Part shown: positions 1 through 7,478 of the stretch, piece by piece
Layout: every line of letters begins with the position of its first letter
Position numbering within the stretch: position 1 is the first letter of the stretch
NCBI GenBank assembly: GCA_013153675.1
Contig: JAADEA010000003.1
Coordinates: 1-10,506 of the forward strand
Length of the DNA stretch: 10,506 bases
From: Campylobacterota bacterium
GTDB taxonomy: Bacteria; Campylobacterota; Campylobacteria; Campylobacterales; Sulfurovaceae
Direction: 5' to 3'
Translations under genes and position numbers: made by a program
The notes under the pieces: generated by a model
The model's input: the letters and a program-made list of their open reading frames with translations, nothing else
Database searches by the model: none
What the model was told of the DNA's origin: nothing

Positions 1-156
1 TTTTAAATTTGCATAATCATAATCAGTTAAAGAAACCTCAGGAGCTACAATAATTGAAGAGGATGGAGCCTCTTTAATATATTTTAAGATTTTTTTTAAA
101 TTTCTATCATATGGAACTACATTTTGTAATTGTAAAACAATAGCCCTTTTTTTCAT
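1..156 (-). CDS. Carbon-nitrogen hydrolase (nitrilase superfamily), N-terminal 52 codons only
   Basis: The ATG is at 156-154 and the frame stays open to base 1, so the gene continues beyond the window. The 52 visible residues look like the start of a nitrilase-superfamily amidase. A first beta strand (KRAIVLQLQN) leads to an 'N-L-x-K-I' helix, then a second strand ending in APEVSLTDYDY. The Glu of that PE motif would be the first residue of the Glu-Lys-Cys triad; the Lys and Cys lie outside the window. Substrate cannot be judged from this fragment. The start codon is preceded by a good ribosome binding site (GGAGAG) and lies only 8 bases after the stop of the NosL-like gene, so it is probably co-transcribed with the nos genes. 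Whether it has any part in N2O metabolism is unknown. Family call moderate to good, function open. Confidence 0.72.
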   Translation of the reverse strand, partial: MKKRAIVLQLQNVVPYDRNLKKILKYIKEAPSSSIIVAPEVSLTDYDYANLK

Positions 157-164
157 TCCCTCTC

Positions 165-668
165 CTAAGGCATATCTAAATATTTAATTAATCCCATTCC
201 TTTCTTTACCACCTCTCCAAAAGTCAAAACTCTACTTCCTCCATACTTTAATCTAAATAGTTGAGATGTAGTCTCATCTTTAACAGGGATTAGATCATCT
301 CCTTTAGGTCCAACAAGTTTACTACCAAATATATATAGAGCTTTTTTGGCATCTATTTTTTTACCTGTTAAATAGTCAGTTACATATAACTTTTTAAAAT
401 CTGACTCCTTTTTTATTTTAAACTCTCTATACATATATGGTCTTAAATATAGATCAAACATGGCTTTTGGACAACAAAAAGTAATTTTTGTTCCATCAGC
501 TAATTCTATAAATGCATTAAATCGAGGATTTTTAGTCACATCAATTCTATATACAGGATCCAACTTTTTTGATAGATCAATTTTACTCTTAAATTTACTC
601 TCATTTAGATCATTAGCTCCACTTAAAAGAGTAATTCCCATTAAAAATATCAATATCTTTTTTAACAT
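165..668 (-). CDS. Second NosL-like periplasmic protein (paralogue of NosL)
   Basis: This 167-residue protein has a hydrophobic signal sequence (about residues 1-18) with no lipobox Cys, so it should be a soluble periplasmic protein or signal-anchored. The middle matches the NosL fold: YVTDYLTGKKIDAKKALYIF (residues 95-114) parallels WITDAKSGEWIDARKALYTT in the canonical NosL two genes upstream, and a 'GPKGDDLIPV' segment follows where NosL has 'PMGYGFGAH'. It lacks the N-terminal CxxCxM copper motif of NosL. Instead it has adjacent cysteines followed by a Met (C65, C66, M70 in FCCPKAM) at roughly the position of the third NosL Cys. It starts 11 bases after nosY with a strong AAAGGAGA ribosome binding site. 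A copper-handling or NosL-partner role is inferred from homology and context and has not been shown. It could also be annotated simply as a NosL family protein. Confidence 0.75.
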   Translation of the reverse strand: MLKKILIFLMGITLLSGANDLNESKFKSKIDLSKKLDPVYRIDVTKNPRFNAFIELADGTKITFCCPKAMFDLYLRPYMYREFKIKKESDFKKLYVTDYLTGKKIDAKKALYIFGSKLVGPKGDDLIPVKDETTSQLFRLKYGGSRVLTFGEVVKKGMGLIKYLDMP

Positions 669-679
669 CTCTTCTCCTT

Positions 680-1507
680 TTATAATAAATCTCTCTTTTT
701 AAAGAAAAAATATCCTAAATATGCAAACAAAATCCCCAAAATAATTGGGTATAAAAGAGAATATATAATAAATAGAGTCTTACCAAAAGTATCTAAAATA
801 AAATAAGCAACAGGTCCCATTACACTAAGCTCAGGATCAAACAAAGATATAGCCCCTACTCTAAATACCTCCATTGGATTTAAAAGAGCCAAAGTAATAA
901 TAAATTCATCATTAAATCTATTTTGAAGCATAAGTCCAATTAAAGCAATATCTAAAAAAGCTAAAAGCAAAATCCATACAATAAATGAAGCACCCAAAGC
1001 AACATCATGAGATTTGACTAAAGTAGATATAAAAAATGCTATTCCTAAAAAGACTCCACAAAGAGCAAAAATTAATCCACTATATAAAAAAAGAACCTTC
1101 CAAGGAATCTCACCTCCTTTAAAAAGTCCCCATACCATCCCTAAAAATAGAGCCAAAATTACTGGAATAAATACAATTACAAACCTCCCAAGCATCTTTC
1201 CCCAATAATAATCTCTAAGAGATATAGGAAAAGAGAGCATATACTCTAAAATAGCACTCTCTCTATCTCCTGCTATTGACTTCACTGTTGTAATTAAGAT
1301 AAAAATAGGCAGTATTACAATAGTAACTTGCATATATATTAAAAGCAATCTACTTAAACCAGTAAATCCCATTACAACACTATCGGTAATTCCTGTAATA
1401 AAAAATAGTGCCATTAATCCACCAAAAATTAATAAATAGACAAAAAACCATTTACTCCTCATCGATTCATTAATATCAAGTTTTGCTACTAATAAAAGAT
1501 TTTTCAT
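680..1507 (-). CDS. nosY: NosY, ABC transporter permease of the NosDFY maturation complex
   Basis: Integral membrane subunit that pairs with NosF and NosD; the complex is needed to assemble the CuZ sulfide-bridged copper site of NosZ. The 275-residue product has six hydrophobic segments (about 18-40, 55-76, 105-128, 137-163, 168-192 and 248-269). It also has the cytoplasmic 'AGDRESAILEYMLSFPISLRDYYWGK' type loop (residues 79-104) seen in ABC-2 permeases. Length is typical for NosY. The ATG at 1507-1505 overlaps the nosL stop as TGATG. A GTG three bases further upstream is in frame, but the AGGAAG ribosome binding site then sits too close, so the ATG is preferred. Its place next to nosF and nosL supports the call. 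Confidence 0.93.
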   Translation of the reverse strand: MKNLLLVAKLDINESMRSKWFFVYLLIFGGLMALFFITGITDSVVMGFTGLSRLLLIYMQVTIVILPIFILITTVKSIAGDRESAILEYMLSFPISLRDYYWGKMLGRFVIVFIPVILALFLGMVWGLFKGGEIPWKVLFLYSGLIFALCGVFLGIAFFISTLVKSHDVALGASFIVWILLLAFLDIALIGLMLQNRFNDEFIITLALLNPMEVFRVGAISLFDPELSVMGPVAYFILDTFGKTLFIIYSLLYPIILGILFAYLGYFFFKKRDLL

Positions 1508-1947
1508 CACCTTCCTATCTTTAAAACTCTTTTTTTAACTTCATTATAATCTATTACCTCTTTATTTTTAGGCTCACTTCCCCTCTTATGTGCTCCAAAT
1601 CCATACCCCATGGGAGTAATTGAATCAGTTGTATAAAGAGCCTTTCTTGCATCAATCCACTCTCCACTTTTAGCATCTGTAATCCAAATCTTTTTAAATT
1701 TAACATCTGGTCTCTCTTTTGCTTGCCATAAAATAAGGCATCCTATATCATCAAATTTATATACTTTACCTTTTTCATCAATAGCCTCAACTGCAAACTT
1801 TCTCTCACTAATAGCCATTTTGCACCGCTCACACATATCTCTATCCCAGTGCATTTTAGCTGGCTCTTTTGTATAATCTTTCTTTTCGCATCCACTAAAG
1901 GAAAAAAGAGTTAAAAAGATTAAAAAAAGTATCTTATATCTTCTCAT
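1507..1947 (-). CDS. nosL: NosL, copper-binding lipoprotein for NosZ maturation
   Basis: NosL is an outer- or periplasm-facing lipoprotein that binds Cu(I) and delivers it toward the NosDFY/NosZ assembly path. The 146-residue product begins with a lipoprotein signal peptide ending in FSGC (lipidated Cys at residue 20). It then carries the diagnostic copper motif MCERCKM (C39, C42, M44), a further Cys in DDIGC (C70), the conserved WITDAKSGEWIDARKA segment (about 88-103), and M113/H120 in the 'PMGYGFGAH' stretch. The start overlaps the end of nosF by 14 bases and has only a weak AGAAG upstream, which suggests translational coupling. A second, divergent NosL-like gene lies beyond nosY. Identity is secure. 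Confidence 0.95.
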   Translation of the reverse strand: MRRYKILFLIFLTLFSFSGCEKKDYTKEPAKMHWDRDMCERCKMAISERKFAVEAIDEKGKVYKFDDIGCLILWQAKERPDVKFKKIWITDAKSGEWIDARKALYTTDSITPMGYGFGAHKRGSEPKNKEVIDYNEVKKRVLKIGR

Positions 1948-2572
1948 CTTCTACTACTTTTCCAAGCTCCATATAGATCTTTCTATTAACTAAATCTTTT
2001 AACTCTTCTAATCTATGGGTAATATAGATAGTAGATGAATTTGGTGGAATCTCTTTTAAAAGATTATAAAAAAGCTCCCTTGCTTTTGGATCCAAATTAG
2101 CAGTTGGCTCATCAAAAATATATATATTACTCTTTTTAGCCAATGCAATAGCAATTAAAAATTTTTGTTTCATTCCTCCAGATAATTTAAAAAATGGCTT
2201 TTTAATATTTTTCTTAAAATCAAATTCTATTCTTTCACTCTCTTTTTCAATATTATCAACTGAAATATTAGAGCTTTTTGATACATATAAAGATAACTCT
2301 TCTAATGAGAGCTTTATAGGAGGAGGAGTTTGAGGAATAAAACTTATCTTTTTTAAAACCTCTTCTCTCTTTTTTCTTGGATCATAACCATAAACTTTAA
2401 CACTACCTTTATCAAGTTTATAAAAACCTAAAATTGTTCTTACTAAAGTAGTCTTTCCTGCTCCATTTGGTCCCATCATGGCAATTCTATCGCCCTCATT
2501 AATAGTTAAACTAACTCCATCTAATACCCTACTTCCCATAAAGCTCTTAACTGCCTCTTTAACCTCTATCAA
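1934..2572 (-). CDS. nosF: NosF, ABC ATPase of the NosDFY complex
   Basis: Cytoplasmic ATPase that powers NosDFY during CuZ assembly. The 212 residues contain all ABC motifs in order: Walker A GPNGAGKT (34-41), Q-loop Gln81, signature LSGGMKQK (130-137), Walker B IYIFDEP (150-156), and switch His186. It is somewhat short, as there is little after the H-loop. The start codon is TTG at 2572-2570, overlapping the nosH TGA by two bases (TTGA). No in-frame ATG exists before Met12, which would cut into the first beta strand. An AAGGA ribosome binding site six bases upstream supports the TTG. Context (nosH before it, nosL and nosY after it) settles the assignment. Confidence 0.94.
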   Translation of the reverse strand: MIEVKEAVKSFMGSRVLDGVSLTINEGDRIAMMGPNGAGKTTLVRTILGFYKLDKGSVKVYGYDPRKKREEVLKKISFIPQTPPPIKLSLEELSLYVSKSSNISVDNIEKESERIEFDFKKNIKKPFFKLSGGMKQKFLIAIALAKKSNIYIFDEPTANLDPKARELFYNLLKEIPPNSSTIYITHRLEELKDLVNRKIYMELGKVVEDEKI

Positions 2573-3480
2573 ATAAGATCCTTCAATCTAAACTCAAAAT
2601 TATAGGCATCTTCATGACATACATCAAAACATCTTGCACACATTATACAATCACCATCTTTTACAAACTCTTTTGTAATCCCTTTTTTCTTTCTCTCTTC
2701 ATCATATTTTGGCTTTGCAAACTCTAATACATGCTCTTCTGGACATACTGCAAAACAAGCCATACAGTGATCACATTTATTCATATCCCACTGTACTTTC
2801 ATAGGACTAATCCAGCCTAAAAAGCTATAGGTAGTTCCTATTGGACATACATATTTGCACCATGCCCTTCTTGAAAAGAAAATCTCAATTAATAAAATTA
2901 CAATAACCCAAATAATTGCTAAACTAAAACCATATACTATAAAACGGCTCAAAATTCCTACTGGGTTTATCATTTCAAATACTAAATATCCATCAATAGC
3001 AGCTGCTGCTAAAAAAATTACCCAAAAGATATATCTAACTCTTGGATTAAACTTTCTCTCTTTAATAATTTTTTTATTTATTAACTTTTGATGAAAATAT
3101 TCACCTATCTCACTCAAAAGTCCATAAGGACAAACCCAACCACAAAAAGCTTTTCCCCCAACAAAAAAATAAAATACTAAAATTGTTAAAGTACCAATTA
3201 TAATATTTGTATGGATATGCTGCTCAGCAGCAAAGATCTCAAGAGCGGCAAATGGATCTATTAAATGAAATCCAAGGAGCCTTGAACCAGTTAATGTTCC
3301 CTCTAAAAACTGTATATCAATATGATAAGATAGAAAAAAGGCTAAATTTATCAAAATAATAGAGAGCCACCTCCAAAATCTCCATGTAGGTCTAATTTTC
3401 CCCTCTCTATTTCTGTAATAAAGGGTAGAAAGCAAAGGGGCATTTACTAACTCTCTTACACTCCAAGAATATCTATCCAT
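2569..3480 (-). CDS. nosH: NosH, NapH-like membrane polyferredoxin (quinol-side electron transfer)
   Basis: Membrane-bound iron-sulfur protein of the NapH/NosR-C-terminal type, proposed to oxidise menaquinol together with NosG and send electrons toward NosZ. The 303 residues show about four hydrophobic segments (37-55, 93-111, 150-172, 181-201). Two CxxxCP motifs (CGWVCP at 113-118 and CKYVCP at 208-213) sit at membrane edges, as in NapH. Two C-terminal [4Fe-4S] motifs follow: C236, C239, C242, C246 and C278, C281, C284, C288. The second ends CHE rather than the usual CP. An AAAGGAG ribosome binding site precedes the ATG by six bases. The 26-base gap from nosC2 is among the larger ones in the operon. 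In a nap operon it would be called NapH; the nos context makes NosH the right name. Confidence 0.93.
   Translation of the reverse strand: MDRYSWSVRELVNAPLLSTLYYRNREGKIRPTWRFWRWLSIILINLAFFLSYHIDIQFLEGTLTGSRLLGFHLIDPFAALEIFAAEQHIHTNIIIGTLTILVFYFFVGGKAFCGWVCPYGLLSEIGEYFHQKLINKKIIKERKFNPRVRYIFWVIFLAAAAIDGYLVFEMINPVGILSRFIVYGFSLAIIWVIVILLIEIFFSRRAWCKYVCPIGTTYSFLGWISPMKVQWDMNKCDHCMACFAVCPEEHVLEFAKPKYDEERKKKGITKEFVKDGDCIMCARCFDVCHEDAYNFEFRLKDLI
2579..2583 (-). promoter_or_regulatory. Ribosome binding site supporting the TTG start of nosF
   Basis: AAGGA on the minus strand lies within the last codons of nosH and six bases before TTG at 2572. It is the main evidence that nosF starts at this rare codon, which overlaps the nosH stop. 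Confidence 0.7.
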
Positions 3481-3506
3481 TATATACTCCTTTAATATTC
3501 AAATGG

Positions 3507-4016
3507 CTACTTTTGGGCTCCCTTTAATTTTGCTTCAAAAGTAGAGATCTCTTCTGCCAATTTTTCTAAATCTTCATCTTTCATATTTGAAAGAAGTCCA
3601 TACATTACATAATTTTTTCTCTTTCCACTCTTAAAATCTTTTAGAGCTTGTAAAATCTCCTCTTTACTCTTTCCAATAAGTTTTGGTCCTACAACTCCCA
3701 TTCCATTTACACCATGACAAGATGAACAATTTCTTCTATATAGAGGAGATACTTTAAATGCAGATAGAGTACCTGCTTTTTTCTTTAACATTTTAAGTTT
3801 CTTCTCTGCTTCACTCTCTTGATCTTGAGATTGTTGAGGTGCTGATGCTGCTTGCGCCACATTACTGCTCTTTTTAACAGGTACCTCCATTTTAGATTTT
3901 TCTATAATCTCATGAATCTTAGCCAGTTTATTAGCCTCAATATCAAGCTTTGCCATATACCAAATAGCAGCCGCGCTTAAAATTACTGCAATTGTCGCGA
4001 TAATATGTCTAATCAT
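3507..4016 (-). CDS. nosC2: NosC2, membrane-anchored monohaem cytochrome c
   Basis: Small c-type cytochrome expected to carry electrons from the NosGH module to the haem domain of NosZ. The 169-residue product has an N-terminal hydrophobic anchor (about residues 4-21, no lipobox), a long charged and Ala/Gln/Ser-rich linker (about 28-85), then a single class I haem domain. The haem site is CSSCH (97-101), followed by VVGPKLIG (108-115) and an axial Met, probably M138 in NYVMYG or M145. Its C-terminal half is clearly similar to NosC1 (GPxL, then acidic-x-L-xx-LA-EI-TF), so the two are paralogues. It begins two bases after the nosC1 stop, with AAGGATG upstream. Confidence 0.9.
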   Translation of the reverse strand: MIRHIIATIAVILSAAAIWYMAKLDIEANKLAKIHEIIEKSKMEVPVKKSSNVAQAASAPQQSQDQESEAEKKLKMLKKKAGTLSAFKVSPLYRRNCSSCHGVNGMGVVGPKLIGKSKEEILQALKDFKSGKRKNYVMYGLLSNMKDEDLEKLAEEISTFEAKLKGAQK

Positions 4017-4018
4017 CT

Positions 4019-4597
4019 CTACATCCTTTTATTATATTTAGCTCTTAATTCTCTAATTTTTTTATTAAAAGTAGCTATCTCTTTTGCCAATGCTCTTAAC
4101 TCATCTTTACTAAGTTTACTAACTAAATCTTTCATTAGTACATTAGCTTTCTTTTTATCTTTATAAGTAATCAATCTATTATAGATAAACTCTTCATCCT
4201 TATCTAATAAAGATGGTCCAATAATCCCATTTGCATAGTCATCATGGCAAGCTGAGCAATGAACTAAAAAGTTTTTACTAAGCTTTTTTGCTAAAAGCTC
4301 TATCTCTACTTTCTCATATGGACTTCTTATTCTGCTATATGCCTCTACTGGAGTATAGGTTCTTTGTGTTTGATTATTGCTATTTTCCTCTTTTTCATTA
4401 TAAGAGTAGTAAAATTTGCCCTTATCTTGAGCTTTTTTCTCCTTTAATTTCTTCTCTTTTACCACATTTTCTGTAATTTTAATTCCTTCAGTAGAGTTTA
4501 CCACACTACTTGTCTCTTTTTTCTCTTCTTGACTTTTATCTTTACAAGCTGTCAAGATTAAAAAAATTGACAAAAATATTGCAATCTTCTTTTTCAT
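4019..4597 (-). CDS. nosC1: NosC1, monohaem cytochrome c lipoprotein
   Basis: Predicted electron carrier between NosGH and NosZ. The 192-residue product has a lipoprotein signal peptide with a good lipobox LTAC (lipidated Cys18), a long Lys/Glu/Asn-rich low-complexity spacer (about 19-95), and one haem motif CSACH (114-118). The haem motif is followed by IIGPSLLD (125-132) and a candidate axial Met155. An in-frame GTG at 4636 would add 13 residues. The ATG at 4597 is preferred because it has AAGGG five bases upstream and gives a clean signal peptide, while the longer form would bury it. The gene starts one base after the nosG stop. Together with nosC2 it looks like a tandem duplication whose membrane attachment has diverged. 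Confidence 0.88.
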   Translation of the reverse strand: MKKKIAIFLSIFLILTACKDKSQEEKKETSSVVNSTEGIKITENVVKEKKLKEKKAQDKGKFYYSYNEKEENSNNQTQRTYTPVEAYSRIRSPYEKVEIELLAKKLSKNFLVHCSACHDDYANGIIGPSLLDKDEEFIYNRLITYKDKKKANVLMKDLVSKLSKDELRALAKEIATFNKKIRELRAKYNKRM

Positions 4598-4598
4598 A

Positions 4599-5396
4599 TT
4601 AACCCTTTTTACCATAAATCTCCTCATATGTAGCACGAGGAACTATATTTAATACTTGTGTTGGACAAAGCTCTACACAAGCTCCACATCCTACACATTT
4701 CTCTCTAATTTCAGGAATATAACCACCATTTTTAGCCACCATTCCAATTGCTAAAGATGGCTCTGGATAAGGACACATATCAGCACAAATTGTACATTTT
4801 TGCCCTCTAAATTTTTCCAATTTCTTTAATAGTTCTACTTGAAGTTCTCTTTTTTCACTTGGATTTGGAATATCCTCAATCTTTCTTTTTTCTCTCTCTT
4901 CTTTTGTTAATACTTTAGTATGATCATATATTCTATCTATTGCTTCATCAGGTACTTTTTTATTATGAAGTGCTAAACATGCATTTTCATTTACAATAAC
5001 AGCCATTCCCATATGAACATATTTAATATCATCCTTTTCATGATCTAACGCACCACTTGGGCATGCTAAGATACAAGGAAAAGCTTTACAAAGATAACAG
5101 CCTCTTTGAAAAGGATCAATATATGCGGTACCTACTCCACTTAATCCATCAATATTTTCTAATAAAATAGAATCATATGGACATACTTGCAAACATTGAC
5201 CACACTTTATACATAAAGCTAAAAATCTATCCTCCTCTACTGCTCCAGGAGGTCTTAATCTTAGTTCATCTTTATGAAGGTATTTCGCCCCATATATACC
5301 AGCGCCTGCAGCTATTGCCAAAACTCCAAGCCCAGCTATACTTTTTAAAAAATCCCTTCTTTTTTTCTCTTCTTTAGTTAAGTGCTCTTTACTCAT
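4599..5396 (-). CDS. nosG: NosG, Tat-exported NapG-like ferredoxin with four [4Fe-4S] clusters
   Basis: Periplasmic iron-sulfur protein that, by analogy with NapG, works with NosH in menaquinol oxidation. The 265 residues open with a Tat signal (RRDFLK at 13-18, then a hydrophobic stretch to about 37), consistent with export of a folded cluster protein. Cluster-binding Cys groups follow: CIKCGQCLQVCP (62-73), CYLCKAFPCILACP (100-113), CTICADMCP (201-209) and CVGCGACVELCP (234-245). The third group shows only three Cys in its core; its fourth ligand may be C140, as in NapG-type arrangements. The ATG overlaps the nosD stop (ATGA). Homology alone cannot separate NapG from NosG; the operon does. 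Confidence 0.93.
   Translation of the reverse strand: MSKEHLTKEEKKRRDFLKSIAGLGVLAIAAGAGIYGAKYLHKDELRLRPPGAVEEDRFLALCIKCGQCLQVCPYDSILLENIDGLSGVGTAYIDPFQRGCYLCKAFPCILACPSGALDHEKDDIKYVHMGMAVIVNENACLALHNKKVPDEAIDRIYDHTKVLTKEEREKRKIEDIPNPSEKRELQVELLKKLEKFRGQKCTICADMCPYPEPSLAIGMVAKNGGYIPEIREKCVGCGACVELCPTQVLNIVPRATYEEIYGKKG
4603..4607 (-). promoter_or_regulatory. Ribosome binding site that fixes the nosC1 start
   Basis: AAGGG on the minus strand lies within the last codons of nosG, five bases before the ATG at 4597. It favours this start over the in-frame GTG at 4636. Confidence 0.7.
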
Positions 5397-6625
5397 TCTA
5401 TCCCCTTTACTCTTATTAGAGGCTTCTCATCCCTAACCAATTTAATAGGTTCTGAAAATGGAGCCAATTTTGCTAAAAAATTCAAAATAGAAATTACTGC
5501 TGATCCATAAAAAAATTTTAAATTAGGATTCAAAAGCCAGATTTTATCTGCATAATATTTTAACTCATATGGAATATCCCCAATTCCATCTCCATCTTTA
5601 TCAAAACCCTGATAATCATCCCAATAGTTATAACTCCAGTGATTTTTAATAGAGTGTATCCTACCATTTCCAGAGTCATCAAAAACATTCTCAATATTGC
5701 CCTTAAACACATTATACTCTATATCATTATTAACACTTAAAGAGTGAAAATGCATACCTATACTATTGTATAAAATTTTATTGCCTATAATATAGTTCTT
5801 TTCATCTGGCTGAAAAGGAGATCTATCAATATACATCCCTTTTGCACAATAAAGAATTGTATTATTTTTAATTGTAAAATTAGAAGCATCTTTTAATCCA
5901 ATTCCAATTCCAGTTGTTCCTACAGAGCTAATTACCGTATTATTTGTAGCAATAGTATCCCTTGAATACATAAAAAATATGCCTACACTATTGTGTTTAT
6001 ATAAATTTTTTCTTACGATATTTTTTCCAGCATACATAAAATGTAAAGAATATCTTCCATACTCTCCAATATTCTCTTCTATTAAATTTCCATGGCTATA
6101 CCAAATAACAAAATCTCTACTTTTATATAGATGATTTTTTTTTAAAATATTATCATTGCTATACCATAATCTAACTCCATCTCCTCTAATTCCAAGACTA
6201 AATGGCTTAGAGGTAATAAAGTTACCTATAATTTTTGAATTATGAACATTTTGAAGATCTATTCCAAATAGGCAATCTTTTATATTGCAGTGGCTAACTT
6301 CACAAAAATTTGAATTTTTTATGGAGATACCCGCATCAACTCTCTCATGCTCTTTTCCAGAATTTATAATTGTTAAATTCCTTAAAATAACATTAGAACT
6401 TCTGATTTTTATAACTGTACCATTACCATCCCCTTTAATAATAGTATCTTTTCCTTTTCCTACTATCATTAAAGGTTTATTAATAGTAATATTTCCTACA
6501 AAAACCCCTTTTGGAAGCTCAATTTTAGAACCCTCTTTTGCCTTATCTATTGCATCTTGCAAAATAGATTTTCCATCCAACAATAATATTGAAAGAAAAA
6601 CAAAAAAGAGGGTTCTTTGTATCAT
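5393..6625 (-). CDS. nosD: NosD, periplasmic beta-helix protein of CuZ maturation
   Basis: Periplasmic partner of NosFY that hands copper to apo-NosZ. The 410-residue product has a Sec signal peptide (about 1-19) and then a right-handed parallel beta-helix made of CASH-type repeats. These are seen as recurring N-x-I/L-x-x-N spacings (for example NVILRNLTI, NSKIIGNFI, NFTIKNNTI) from about 45 to 330. It also has the family's conserved end piece, NYWDDYQG (333-340) followed by the acidic DKDGDGIGD loop (342-350). A hydrophobic stretch near the C-terminus (about 371-388) might contact the membrane or the NosFY core. Start and nosB stop overlap by one base (TAATG). Length is normal for NosD. Confidence 0.95.
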   Translation of the reverse strand: MIQRTLFFVFLSILLLDGKSILQDAIDKAKEGSKIELPKGVFVGNITINKPLMIVGKGKDTIIKGDGNGTVIKIRSSNVILRNLTIINSGKEHERVDAGISIKNSNFCEVSHCNIKDCLFGIDLQNVHNSKIIGNFITSKPFSLGIRGDGVRLWYSNDNILKKNHLYKSRDFVIWYSHGNLIEENIGEYGRYSLHFMYAGKNIVRKNLYKHNSVGIFFMYSRDTIATNNTVISSVGTTGIGIGLKDASNFTIKNNTILYCAKGMYIDRSPFQPDEKNYIIGNKILYNSIGMHFHSLSVNNDIEYNVFKGNIENVFDDSGNGRIHSIKNHWSYNYWDDYQGFDKDGDGIGDIPYELKYYADKIWLLNPNLKFFYGSAVISILNFLAKLAPFSEPIKLVRDEKPLIRVKGIE

Positions 6626-7419
6626 TACTTATTCCCCTCTTTTAGTGCTTTTCTTTTAGAGATAATTGCAAGAAGAGTTAAAATACTAATAGCTAATAAT
6701 AACCAAAAGCCAAAAGTTGGATAGGAATGGGTTGTAAATTGGGCAACTTTACCATCTCCAAAAACTGTTGGCATAAAAGGTTTTATCTTAAAAGCCCCCC
6801 ACTGATGCATATGATGTCCAAACCAATAGAGCCAATAAGCATAAAATCCTAAAAATATTACTGGTAATGCTACTGCTATCCACATAAAAATATCTAAAAT
6901 TTTTGAATTATATAGCATAAATAAAATATATGCTAAAGCTAGTAAAACAAGTACATATGGAGCAATTGCTCTTAAATATGGAGCACCTCTTTCCATTGGA
7001 TCCATTCCAATAAAGTGGTTAATAGTATTCATCTCATGTACATCTCCACTAAATCCATCAAAGTGGTAATATACTGGAATTCCTTCTGGAAATGCCTCTT
7101 TTGGATAGTTTGGTGCCTCTAATGCCACATACCAAATAGGAGCACTTGCTACACCAATTTCTGCATCCTCTTCAATCATCTTCTTTAAAATTGGATTACC
7201 ATCTTTATCTAAAGCCTCTTTTGGAGTATTTGGACTTACATATCTTCCTTTTTGGTAAAAATCCCACACTTTATAAGCAATTTGCGGTAATACATCACTC
7301 TTTTTCTCTTTTGCCAAATCTGGCACATTATGTGTTAATACTGCTGGAATTACAAACCAAATTAATAAAATCAAAAAAGCAGCACCTGCAAAGATCCTAT
7401 ACTTTAAACTACTCTTCAT
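6625..7419 (-). CDS. nosB: NosB, clade II-specific membrane protein of unknown function
   Basis: The 264-residue protein has four hydrophobic segments (about 10-28, 152-170, 174-198, 236-254), with a large domain (about 30-150) between the first two. Genes of this kind sit directly after clade II nosZ and are the marker gene of that cluster type; the biochemical role is not established. The loop domain and the segment after the third helix are rich in His: H119, H128, H135, then GHHMHQW (H202, H203, H205) and H231. Together with several Met this could bind metal, but that is inference. The ATG has AAGGATGG just upstream. It is the first gene after the 180-base intergenic region and has its own candidate promoter. 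Confidence 0.9.
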   Translation of the reverse strand: MKSSLKYRIFAGAAFLILLIWFVIPAVLTHNVPDLAKEKKSDVLPQIAYKVWDFYQKGRYVSPNTPKEALDKDGNPILKKMIEEDAEIGVASAPIWYVALEAPNYPKEAFPEGIPVYYHFDGFSGDVHEMNTINHFIGMDPMERGAPYLRAIAPYVLVLLALAYILFMLYNSKILDIFMWIAVALPVIFLGFYAYWLYWFGHHMHQWGAFKIKPFMPTVFGDGKVAQFTTHSYPTFGFWLLLAISILTLLAIISKRKALKEGNK

Positions 7420-7443
7420 TTTCCATCCTTAAAAGTTGGGGTA

Positions 7444-7456
7444 TTATTTGATTATA
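7444..7456 (-). promoter_or_regulatory. Candidate nosB promoter, -10 TATAAT at 7451-7456
   Basis: On the minus strand a perfect TATAAT lies at 7456-7451. A transcription start about seven bases downstream (near 7444) would leave a leader of roughly 25 bases containing the AAGGATGG ribosome binding site. There is no recognisable -35 hexamer at the right distance (ATGATA), as expected for an activator-dependent promoter whose -35 is covered by an FNR-type site. The transcription start is inferred. Confidence 0.65.
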
Positions 7457-7478
7457 CAACCATTAACTAAATTTATCA

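Noticed and set aside
4598..4636. Longer nosC1 reading frame starting at GTG 4636
   Set aside because: It would overlap nosG and bury the lipoprotein signal. The ATG at 4597 has a proper ribosome binding site and lipobox spacing.
5393..6625. NosD as a polysaccharide lyase or other carbohydrate enzyme because of its beta-helix
   Set aside because: The NYWDDYQG end motif, the length and the nosFY context identify NosD; no catalytic lyase residues were recognised.
6285..6659. 124-codon open frame on the plus strand over nosD
   Set aside because: It lies opposite nosD, a strongly supported gene, and its product is low-complexity hydrophobic. The other plus-strand frames (for example 460-702, 2855-3091, 7146-7451, 8503-8754) are antisense shadows of the same kind.
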